Assembly: GCA_014805015.1 (NCBI GenBank)
Contig: JAAUYQ010000061.1
Span: forward strand, 1 to 37,438
DNA from: Clostridia bacterium
GTDB taxonomy: Bacteria > Bacillota > Clostridia > Christensenellales > Christensenellaceae
Length of the DNA: 37,438 nt
Direction: 5' to 3'
Of the stretch, positions 31,044-37,438 are shown one piece after another (the stretch's first letter is position 1; each line of letters starts with the position of its first letter). The notes under the pieces are model-generated. The model ran no database searches. It saw only the letters and a list, made by a program, of their open reading frames with translations, and was not told where the DNA came from. Position numbers and translations under genes: made by a program.

Positions 31044-32792
31044 ATGCGTTCATTGAATCGAATCTTCTGCGGGCTGCTCGCCGCAGTGATCCTGCTGCTC
31101 TTTGCAGGACGGGCACATGCAGCCCAAAGAACAGACATAGAAGATCTTGATGTTGTAATTAGTGTGCAGGCGGACAGTTCCTGGCATGTGGAACAGCACT
31201 TCGTGCTGACTTCGGACAGCAGCCTGCAAGAGTGGATCAATCTGCAGCCGTCCGTGGATTTCACGGCTGACGGCGTGCGCTGGCAGCGCGACAGCCGCCT
31301 GGATGTCAGCAGTATCCGAGCTGACGGCGGATCTGTCGCTGCGCACGTGTCAGACGGAGAGCTGTGTCTGTCTGTAAGCTCCGAGGAAACGGAGGTCAGT
31401 CTGAGCTTCGACTGCGCATCCGGGGCAGACGGCGATCCGGCTGGAGACCTGTTCTGCTTTGCTCTGGCCGGAAACCAGCGCTCAATGCCGGCTGGCGAAG
31501 TCCGGTTCCGCCTTCACATGCCGGAAGCTGTCCAGGCAGATAATGTGAGTTTTGCCCGCGGCGGGCATGCCGGTGAGGCAGTACCGGATGTCGTCTGGAA
31601 TCTTGAGGGCACGACAATTGAAGGCAGCTTGAGCGGCCTTGAACCGGATGAAAGCCTGTGGATCCGAATTTCTCTGCCGGACGGATATTTTCATGCAGCC
31701 GGCCCGCTTAGCGGGGCCGCTGCACTCGGTGTGTACGGCACGCTGATCCTGACTGTTGTCGTGATCGTGATCTGGCTTCTTGTGAAGCGCAGGCGCCTGG
31801 GCGGAGTTGTCGCTGCCGAGGCGGATCCGCCTGCCGGACTGACGCCGGCAGATATAGGCTGCGTGGCAGATGGCGCCGTTGAGGACGCAGATATTGCGGC
31901 GCTCCTTATGCACTGGGCGGGGCAGGGCAGTCTGCAGATCTCGGAAGAGGAAGGTACCCACGGCCCGGAGTTCGTCTTCGAGCGACTTGCCGATCTGCCG
32001 CTGCATGCGCATGAGTATGAGAAACTGCTGTTTGGTGAGATGTTCCGGGACGGCGATATTATCTCAAGCGCTGATCTGCGCTCGCGGACTGGCCGACAGA
32101 TGATCCGGGACACCAAACGCCGCATACGCCGGCGGTTCTCGAGCCCGCCGGACAGTACTTTGGCCCCGCGCTCTGTGATGCTCAGCGAACTCTGTCTGTT
32201 TCTCGCGGCAGTTCCGCCGGCACTGGTCCTGGCCGTCTGGGGCTATCTTACGTCCTATGCGAGCGCTGTTGCTGTTCTGTGCGGCCTTGCCGGTTTCTTT
32301 TCGGGTCTGATTCTGGGCGGCTGGCACATGCGCCTTTTCGACCGGCGTCATTCCATGATCCGGCCGCAGCGGTCGTGGGCGAACATCCTCTGGGGTTTGC
32401 TGCTTGTCCTCTATCTGGCCGCAACAGCATGGGCGGGTGCAGCCTTCTGCGGCTGGTACTGCCTGATCCCGCCGGCCGGATCCCTAATCATGATGCTGCT
32501 GGCACCTGGGTGCCGCCTGCGCACGGAGCTTGGTATGATCTGGTGCGGCCAGATTGTCGGGCTCTGGAGCGCTCTGCTCGAAAAAGGAAAGAAAACCACG
32601 GGGTCCGATTCCATGCTTATACCGTATGCCTGCGTGCTGCGGTGCAGCCGGGACTGGCCGAAAAGGAAAGGCCGGGGAAGAAAGCCAGACTGGTACAGCG
32701 GCCGCCGGACGCCGCCGGAGCTGCACACCGCCCTGCGCGATTCCATTGCCGGCAGGGAACGCCGCAGCAGACATGCCGGCACCGAAAATTAA
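31044..32792 (+). CDS. DUF2207-family membrane protein
   Basis: A 582-residue protein with the DUF2207 layout: a signal peptide (about 1-26, cleavage at AHA-A), an extracellular beta-rich domain (about 27-220, with VVISVQADSSWHVEQHFVL), a membrane helix (about 227-247), a cytoplasmic part that begins PPAGLTPADIGCVADGAVED and contains a winged-helix-like LLMHWAGQGSLQISEEEG segment, then a hydrophobic region (about 375-520) and a basic tail. Two further helices usually sit in the C-terminal half. Function is unknown in the family. The ATG at 31044 has no clear ribosome-binding site and follows a strong hairpin by 13 bases. Confidence 0.85.
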   Translation: MRSLNRIFCGLLAAVILLLFAGRAHAAQRTDIEDLDVVISVQADSSWHVEQHFVLTSDSSLQEWINLQPSVDFTADGVRWQRDSRLDVSSIRADGGSVAAHVSDGELCLSVSSEETEVSLSFDCASGADGDPAGDLFCFALAGNQRSMPAGEVRFRLHMPEAVQADNVSFARGGHAGEAVPDVVWNLEGTTIEGSLSGLEPDESLWIRISLPDGYFHAAGPLSGAAALGVYGTLILTVVVIVIWLLVKRRRLGGVVAAEADPPAGLTPADIGCVADGAVEDADIAALLMHWAGQGSLQISEEEGTHGPEFVFERLADLPLHAHEYEKLLFGEMFRDGDIISSADLRSRTGRQMIRDTKRRIRRRFSSPPDSTLAPRSVMLSELCLFLAAVPPALVLAVWGYLTSYASAVAVLCGLAGFFSGLILGGWHMRLFDRRHSMIRPQRSWANILWGLLLVLYLAATAWAGAAFCGWYCLIPPAGSLIMMLLAPGCRLRTELGMIWCGQIVGLWSALLEKGKKTTGSDSMLIPYACVLRCSRDWPKRKGRGRKPDWYSGRRTPPELHTALRDSIAGRERRSRHAGTEN

Positions 32793-33491
32793 CAAAGATT
32801 TTCAAATTGATGGATCCTTTTTGAAAAACCACCCGTCACATGAAGCGAGCAGGATTGTTCAGCAAGCGTTTTCACGTAGAATTCCAGCGGAAACGCCAGG
32901 AACGACTGCAAGTGTCTGGCAAGCGCATATACTCGCTTGCCTTGATAAAAGATCGGCAGACGGCCCCAGACAGGGTGCCGGAACAGTCTTGAACCGCTGC
33001 AGACCTTGCCGTTGAATTTATCGGGGCGATCGATATAATAAGAGAGACGAGCCAGCATGGTCGGAGCATTCCGGGCATAACTACGGACGAAACGGCTGAG
33101 AGACCAGGCAGTGCCTGGGCAGGCAGCCATCACCGGAAAGTCATGCGAGGATGTCAGATCAGACGGGGAACAGTGCGCGGATCTGCCGGAGGCATCTGCT
33201 TCCAGGGCAGCCGGTCAGTCGTTTTCAGTGGAGTTTCAGACGCTCTGCGGGAAACAACGAAGCCGGAAAGGCGCGGGCTTGTACCGTCTGCTGATGGAAA
33301 TCTCGACCATCCTGCTCACCCACAACTCCATGTGTGGCAGTGAATATACTGCTGCAATGGCAAAGAAGTCGCCGGCGTCAGGACGACCAGGGAAGAAAAC
33401 AGACTGAGCGCCCTGCCGGCATGCCGGAGCCGCTGAAGACCCCGGCCATTCCCCCTCTCTCGCTGTTACTCTTAGGAGGTAACTAATCAGT
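32793..33491. other. 700-base region without a recognisable gene
   Basis: The stretch between the DUF2207 gene and the surface-protein gene contains no gene I can support. On the minus strand a frame from 33133 to 32789 is open for 114 codons (SYYIDRPDKFNGKVCSG, RVYALARHLQSFLAFPLEF); it has a protein-like composition in places but no family I recognise and no start signal, so it may be the decayed end of a lost gene. On the plus strand the only signals are the promoter at 33012-33039 and the ribosome-binding site of the next gene. Confidence 0.4.
33012..33039 (+). promoter_or_regulatory. Promoter candidate far upstream of the surface-protein gene
   Basis: TTGAAT (33012-33017), 16 bases, perfect TATAAT (33034-33039). 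The nearest real gene on this strand is 450 bases away, so it would give that gene a long leader, or make a separate untranslated RNA. Confidence 0.5.
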
Positions 33492-34181
33492 ATGAGAAAG
33501 AAATTGCTTATCGGCCTCGCGGCAGCGCTGATTGCGGTCTTCGCGCTCAGCAGTGTTGCATTCGCTTCTGTCAGCATCAGTGGCGGTCCTTCCTCCGTTG
33601 ATCCTGGCGACACCGTCAGCATCACCATTTCCGGCACTGGCGAAGGTGTGAACGGAAACATCCAGACATCTGGTCTTGAGCTTGTTGGCGGCCCCAGCAG
33701 CAACCTTTCGTCCGCCAACGTATTCGTGCTTCTGCCGGACTTCGGCACAGATTCTGTGACGTACACCTACAGAGTTACAGCACAGAGCGGCACAGTTTCT
33801 GTCAACCTTACCGGTGTGACAGAGGCAGTGAACGGCGAGACGCAGAGCATCAATGGTGCCAGCTGGTCTGCAACAGTGAACGCTTCGGAGCCTTCTCCGT
33901 CTCAGCAGCCCACGCAGCAGCCGACTCAGCAGCCTTCCACGCAGCCGACCGGTGAGCCAAGTGCCATCACTTCTGCTACCGCTTCCAGCAGCGCGAATGC
34001 TTCGCTTGCTCCGGGCGCTTCTGTAAAGCCGGGCACATCCGTAAAGCCGGGTGCGAATGGCAACCAGGACAAGATGCCGAAGACCGGCGACGCCACGATG
34101 GATCTTTGGGTCCTGGCCGTTGTCGCGGCTGGCGCACTCTGCACAGCTGTTGTTGCTGGTAAGAAAGTTTTCTCCCGCTAA
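33492..34181 (+). CDS. Cell-wall-anchored surface protein with LPXTG-like MPKTG signal
   Basis: A 229-residue secreted protein. The signal peptide MRKKLLIGLAAALIAVFALS is cut near AFA-S26. Residues about 26-132 form one beta-rich, cohesin- or Ig-like domain (VSISGGPSSVDPGDTVSITI). A Pro/Gln/Thr/Ser-rich linker (133-190) with short repeats (TQQP, SVKPG) would span the wall. The C-terminus is a sortase signal: MPKTG (195-199), a hydrophobic helix and a KK..R tail. AGGAGG precedes the ATG by 11 bases. Sortase is not in this window. A cohesin-like fold would suggest protein or glycan binding, but the fold is inferred from pattern only. Confidence 0.85.
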   Translation: MRKKLLIGLAAALIAVFALSSVAFASVSISGGPSSVDPGDTVSITISGTGEGVNGNIQTSGLELVGGPSSNLSSANVFVLLPDFGTDSVTYTYRVTAQSGTVSVNLTGVTEAVNGETQSINGASWSATVNASEPSPSQQPTQQPTQQPSTQPTGEPSAITSATASSSANASLAPGASVKPGTSVKPGANGNQDKMPKTGDATMDLWVLAVVAAGALCTAVVAGKKVFSR

Positions 34182-34230
34182 CGGAAGTTAACGTCTCTGA
34201 ACGCAACACAAACTGCAGTCAGTAAAGTAT

Positions 34231-34259
34231 AAAAAGGCAGCCTACGGGCTGCCTTTTTT
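34231..34259 (+). terminator. Rho-independent terminator after the surface-protein gene
   Basis: AAAAAGGCAGCC / GGGCTGCCTTTTTT forms a long stem with a tiny loop and a perfect T-run. The A-run on the other side lets it also work on the minus strand. Confidence 0.92.
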
Positions 34260-34273
34260 CGTCATAGACAAAG

Positions 34274-34304
34274 AAATGCCGCGCTCCAGCTGATCGCGGC
34301 ATTT
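34274..34304 (-). terminator. Probable terminator of deoC
   Basis: AAATGCCGCG/CGCGGCATTT is a perfect 10-bp inverted repeat with an 11-base loop, 13 bases after the deoC stop. On the minus strand it is followed by CTTTGTC, so the T-run is short; the adjacent hairpin at 34231-34259 can back it up. Confidence 0.65.
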
Positions 34305-34316
34305 CTGCTCGGGCAG

Positions 34317-35018
34317 CTATAAGATGACCGGGCTTTCGCGGCCAAGCATGGAATCGAGCTCGCGGAAGATCGCAAGGGCGCTCTGGACCCCGATACCAAG
34401 GCGGGAGGCGCCGGCCTCGATCAGCTCTTCACACTGTGCCACCGTGCGGATGCCGCCGGACGCTTTCACCTTCGCCTTGTCCCCGACGGCCTCCTTCATA
34501 AGGCGAACCTGGGCGGGGGCGACGGGGCCGCCGCTGAATCCAGTGGCTGTTTTGACGTAGTGCACACCGCAGTCCGCGGCCAGGCGGGAAACCTCGACGA
34601 TCTGCTCATCGCTCAGCAGCGGCGCCTCGATAATGACCTTAATCGGAACAGACAGCGTTTCAGCCAGCAGACGAAACTCCCGCTCGGTGAGCTCGAGGTT
34701 GCCGGACAGGAACTCTCCGACATTCATAACCACGTCGATTTCCTGTGCCCCCAGCAGCTCAGACTGCTGGCAGCCATACAGCTTGACGGCCGTGCCATCG
34801 CACCCGAACGGAAAGGATCCCGTCGTGCCGCAGCGGATATCCGTGCGGCCGGCGCGGGCTTTCATAAGCTGCTGCAGGTAGCTGGGATTGACGATCGCCG
34901 CTGCGCAGCCGTACGTTTTCGCCACGTTCATTGTGAACTCGACATCCTGCGCTGTTGTATTCTCAGCCACGGCAGTGACGTCCACAATGCTCGGCAGTTT
35001 TTCAGGATCAAATTTCAT
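34317..35018 (-). CDS. deoC: Deoxyribose-phosphate aldolase DeoC
   Basis: Cleaves 2-deoxyribose 5-phosphate to glyceraldehyde 3-phosphate and acetaldehyde in deoxynucleoside breakdown. The 233-residue TIM barrel shows SIVDVTAVAENTT near the N-terminus, EIDVVMNVGEFLSGN with the conserved Asp, VKVIIEAPLL, HYVKTATGFSGG with the Schiff-base Lys, and KVKASGGIRT with the second Lys, so it should be active. The opening is less conserved than in classic DeoC (usually DHTLL), so a related aldolase role is possible. No ribosome-binding site is near the ATG; AGAAGGAGG lies about 60 bases upstream inside a hairpin. It is divergent from the second FGGY gene. Confidence 0.9.
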   Translation of the reverse strand: MKFDPEKLPSIVDVTAVAENTTAQDVEFTMNVAKTYGCAAAIVNPSYLQQLMKARAGRTDIRCGTTGSFPFGCDGTAVKLYGCQQSELLGAQEIDVVMNVGEFLSGNLELTEREFRLLAETLSVPIKVIIEAPLLSDEQIVEVSRLAADCGVHYVKTATGFSGGPVAPAQVRLMKEAVGDKAKVKASGGIRTVAQCEELIEAGASRLGIGVQSALAIFRELDSMLGRESPVIL

Positions 35019-35292
35019 ATAAATACGGCACGGAGACCGCCCGCCGGGTGTGGCGGGGGAGGAAAAGCCGGTCCTCCTTCTGTCTTAAAGCGTCTCCATC
35101 CAAATGGACTCCTCGGTTAATGATACTCAGCTGACAGATCTGTGCTGGTACCTGCTAGAGATACCCGAGCGGATTGCCGTGGAAACAGTTGGACAGCGCC
35201 GATTATCCTGCTTTACCGGCAGAACCCCTGTTTATCAATGCATTATGGACCGGTATGGGCCGGCCGACGAGACGCATACGGAGGTATACATA
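35019..35292. promoter_or_regulatory. Divergent region between deoC and the second FGGY gene
   Basis: About 270 bases that must hold both promoters. On the minus strand a GGAGGA/TCCTCC hairpin lies in the deoC leader (about 35055-35080). No -35/-10 pair stood out for either gene. The plus-strand frame is open from 35104, but the first 63 codons show no FGGY similarity, and the GTG at 35293 has a far better ribosome-binding site. Confidence 0.4.
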
Positions 35293-36777
35293 GTGAGTTC
35301 ATTCATTCTTGCCCTGGACATGGACTGGCAGGGAACAAAAGCAACAGTGTTCACAAGTGATCTGAAGCAGACAGGCATGGCCTTCGAGGAAAGCAGCCTG
35401 CTCTGCCCAGAACCGGGTCAGGCTGTGCAGGAACCTGACGACATCATTGGCAGTGCCCAGCGCGTGATCCGTCGTGCCATCGAGGAGTCAGGGGTCCAGG
35501 CAGCTGATATCTCCGTTGTGGGTCTTGCAGGTGAACTGGGCGGTTTCCTGGGAGTGGACAAGGCCGGTAAAGCGATGACGCCATACGTTACAGCCCAGGA
35601 TACGCGCTGCTCCAAATATGTGGATCTGATGCGCGCCAAGGATGGCCCGGAGATCATCAAACTGTCGGGCGGCCCGGCCGGTACGCAGGGTGCCCAGATT
35701 CTCTGGTGGAAGCATGAAGACGAGCATACATACTTTGACATTGCCAAGTTTGTGACTGCTTATGCCTACATCGGGATGCAGATGTGCGGACTCGACGCCG
35801 AAGGCGCGTTCTATGACTACACTGGTTTCGTGGATTCCGGCTTCGGTGATGCCGTCTACAAGACCTGGTCGCCGGATATCCTGCATAAGTTCCACCTGTC
35901 TGAGGACAAGCTGCCGAAGGTGGTTGCACCAACAGACGTGATCGGCACGGTCTGCGATGCGTTCGCAAAAGAAAGTGGTCTTGCTGCCGGAACGAAGGTC
36001 GTTGCGGGCTGCGTAACTGCAGCTGCTGGTCTTCTGGGTGCCGGTATCACGAAGGAGGGCTGCATCGGTCAGTTCACTGGTTCCCTCTCGCTGGTTGCGG
36101 GCGTCGTGAAGGATCACAATCCGGACGCGTTGAGCGGCGATATCTCCGCCATGCGGTGCCCAGTGGGTGACAGCTGGTATGCAATGGCCTTCACCAGTGG
36201 CTCAGGACTCGCAGAACGGTGGTTCAAGGACAACCTGACCGGTAAGGTTGAGGCCGGATACGCGGAGCTTGACGCGGAAGCGGCCGGTGTAGCTCCCGGA
36301 GCAGACGGCGTATTCTTTGTGCCGAAGTTCTGCGCACGGGACGCCGCCAAGGGCTCCTTTGTCGGCCTTGACTGGCACGTGACCCGCGCCTACCTCTACA
36401 GGGCGATGCTGGAGGGAATCGCCTATCAGAAGCGCCTTGTCCTCGACAGCATGCGCTCTGCCTACGGCAGCCTCGACTTCTCGGCTGTTGCTGCTGTGGA
36501 TGCGGCGGAACGCGGCGATCTCTCCAACCAGATTGAGGCAGATGTGCTGGGAATGACGGTTCAGCCGCTGCAGGCGGACAACCCGGTCGGCCTTGGCTGT
36601 GCAGCGGTGGCAGCACAGGGCGGCGGCCTGACCGCGGATGCGGCTTCCCTGATACCGGAGCCGGCAGCAGGCAGTGCCAAGAAGCCGGACGCTGCTGCAC
36701 AGGCAGCCTACGAGCCATGTGTACGCGCCTATAGAGATCTCACAGTGCTGCTCAGCGGATTCAATCCGGCCCGGTGA
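35293..36777 (+). CDS. FGGY carbohydrate-kinase homologue, probable pseudokinase
   Basis: A 494-residue protein with the two-domain FGGY fold: VVGLAGELGGFLGVD, AKFVTAYAYIGMQMCG, TSGSGLAERWFKDNL, RAYLYRAMLEGIAYQKR. Key motifs are lost. The first phosphate loop reads DMDWQGTK (9-16) in place of DLGTSxVK. The segment aligned with catalytic GGGDNA reads GCVTAA, putting Thr242 in place of the catalytic Asp. The second phosphate loop GTSG is TGSL, and the adenosine motif is VDAAERGD. The frame is intact, so this looks like a maintained non-kinase. The start is GTG at 35293, with CGGAGG eight bases upstream. A 74-residue gene follows after 6 bases; deoC is divergent. A sugar-sensing or scaffold role is inference. 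Confidence 0.83.
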   Translation: MSSFILALDMDWQGTKATVFTSDLKQTGMAFEESSLLCPEPGQAVQEPDDIIGSAQRVIRRAIEESGVQAADISVVGLAGELGGFLGVDKAGKAMTPYVTAQDTRCSKYVDLMRAKDGPEIIKLSGGPAGTQGAQILWWKHEDEHTYFDIAKFVTAYAYIGMQMCGLDAEGAFYDYTGFVDSGFGDAVYKTWSPDILHKFHLSEDKLPKVVAPTDVIGTVCDAFAKESGLAAGTKVVAGCVTAAAGLLGAGITKEGCIGQFTGSLSLVAGVVKDHNPDALSGDISAMRCPVGDSWYAMAFTSGSGLAERWFKDNLTGKVEAGYAELDAEAAGVAPGADGVFFVPKFCARDAAKGSFVGLDWHVTRAYLYRAMLEGIAYQKRLVLDSMRSAYGSLDFSAVAAVDAAERGDLSNQIEADVLGMTVQPLQADNPVGLGCAAVAAQGGGLTADAASLIPEPAAGSAKKPDAAAQAAYEPCVRAYRDLTVLLSGFNPAR

Positions 36778-36783
36778 TCACAG

Positions 36784-37008
36784 ATGCGTGATTTTCTGGT
36801 TGTGACTACCTCGTCGCCGGAAGAAACGGCGGCTGTGCAGGAGCTTCTGAAAAACAACGGGATCCGGTCCTATGCGCAGACAGACGCGACCAGCGAGGGA
36901 CTGGAGGCGTTGGAAGGCGGCTCGCCGTTCGGCAACAAGATCTACGTAAGTCCCGATGATTTTGAAAAAGCGAGGGATCTGGTGGATGCCTTCTTCAGCA
37001 GAAAATAA
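36784..37008 (+). CDS. DUF2007-like small protein
   Basis: A 74-residue protein with the alpha/beta pattern of DUF2007 (putative signal-transducing) proteins: FLVVTTSSPEETAAVQELLK, then NNGIRSYAQTD, a variable loop, NKIYVSPDDFEKARDLVDAFF. The pattern of a strand, a helix ending in a short GI-x(4) strand, and a final strand with an E/D-x-A-R-x-L helix is characteristic. Its start is 6 bases after the FGGY stop, so both are on one transcript ended at 37097; no separate ribosome-binding site is evident. A link between this protein and the FGGY homologue is suggested only by the operon. Confidence 0.72.
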   Translation: MRDFLVVTTSSPEETAAVQELLKNNGIRSYAQTDATSEGLEALEGGSPFGNKIYVSPDDFEKARDLVDAFFSRK

Positions 37009-37063
37009 GCGGGACAAGGGACCCTGAACGCGGGGAGCATCTGCTCCCGGTTGTCTGCGAACC

Positions 37064-37097
37064 AAAAAGAGCATGGTTTGAACTGTGCTCTTTTTTT
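37064..37097 (+). terminator. Rho-independent terminator after the FGGY-DUF2007 operon
   Basis: AAAAAGAGCA/TGTGCTCTTTTT forms the outer stem with a GTTTGAAC inner arm, followed by TTTTTTT. A smaller GGGAGCA/TGCTCCC hairpin (about 37032-37048) precedes it. Confidence 0.9.
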
Positions 37098-37438
37098 GGG
37101 CCCTTTCCGACTTTATTTGAAGCGGGGCACCTGCACGAAGTATAGCCTGTTATACTGACGAGCCGTAACATCTGCCAAACTGTCTGGCTTCCTCTGCACA
37201 CAAACTTCGAGGCTGCACAATTTGAAGACAGATCTTGTTGCCCACCAGTATAGATTTGTGCTCCAAGCTCTACAGGAACGCTCGCATGTCCTAATTCCCT
37301 TGATCTATTGGCCATAGAGCGACTATTCTCAAGTAGATTTGGCTCTTTCCAAGGATGGTTGACGAACGCTGGTGACTGCGCGCTGTTGAGCAGTTCCTTG
37401 AGCGTAGTGTGAGTAGCAGCTGCAGAATATCAACTGAA
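37098..37438. other. Right-edge region without a recognisable gene
   Basis: About 340 bases, visibly less GC-rich than the rest. A minus-strand frame is open from 37429 down to 36995 (e.g. LKELLNSAQSPAFVNHPWKE, ELGHASVPVELGAQIYTGG) but runs through the terminator and the end of the DUF2007 gene, so at most its upstream part could be a relic of a protein. I recognise no family. It could be the edge of an acquired segment that continues to the right. Confidence 0.4.

Overview
The window is GC-rich by eye and reads as a chromosome segment of a Gram-positive Firmicute, most likely a high-GC member of the Clostridia. The evidence is HPr kinase/phosphorylase (hprK) in a murB-PHP cluster, a T-box leader before a homodimer-type glycyl-tRNA synthetase, two type I signal peptidases, an LPXTG-like surface protein, a type III pantothenate kinase beside an ECF S component, and sigma-A-type promoters. 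I saw no rRNA, tRNA or CRISPR array. Species cannot be named from the sequence alone.

Layout. At the left edge (1-351) is the start of an IscB transposon-encoded RNA-guided nuclease on the minus strand, preceded by its probable omega-RNA (HEARO-type). Only 33 codons of iscB are inside the window. It lies directly downstream of a minus-strand operon: Cof-type HAD phosphatase, hprK, murB and a PHP hydrolase (388-3828). On the plus strand follow dnaE, pfkA and a NagD-like HAD phosphatase (4073-9610). A CDF metal transporter and an AlbA_2 (Schlafen-type) regulator run on the minus strand (9614-12355). A non-coding stretch with a TGATCA-based repeat array (12639-12770) then leads to an FGGY carbohydrate-kinase homologue whose catalytic motifs are eroded.

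Middle. Two overlapping signal peptidase genes (minus) stand divergent from corA-murA (plus). murA meets, tail to tail, a membrane-anchored protein with a 5'-nucleotidase C-terminal-like domain. Next come a small membrane protein and a Nudix ADP-ribose pyrophosphatase, then a zinc/cadmium efflux module: an ArsR/SmtB sensor with an intact alpha5 metal site, its operator, and a P1B-type ATPase. A small zinc-ribbon membrane protein (minus) follows, then the T-box leader and glyQS.

Right part. glyQS, a divergent cobT homologue and a membrane protein gene are tightly packed. They are followed by panT-like, coaX, hom and a cupin gene, a DUF2207 membrane protein, a 700-base stretch without a clear gene, the MPKTG-anchored surface protein, deoC (minus), and a second FGGY homologue that has lost its catalytic Asp, with a DUF2007-like gene behind it. 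The last 340 bases look compositionally different and hold no recognisable gene.

Most interesting: the IscB/omega-RNA element inserted next to a conserved cell-wall/carbon-regulation cluster; two FGGY proteins, each 494 residues from the favoured starts, that look like intact pseudokinases; a CobT homologue that keeps the catalytic Glu but has lost other signature residues; an unusually compact T-box leader with a possible second T-box-like element; and the TGATCA repeat array.
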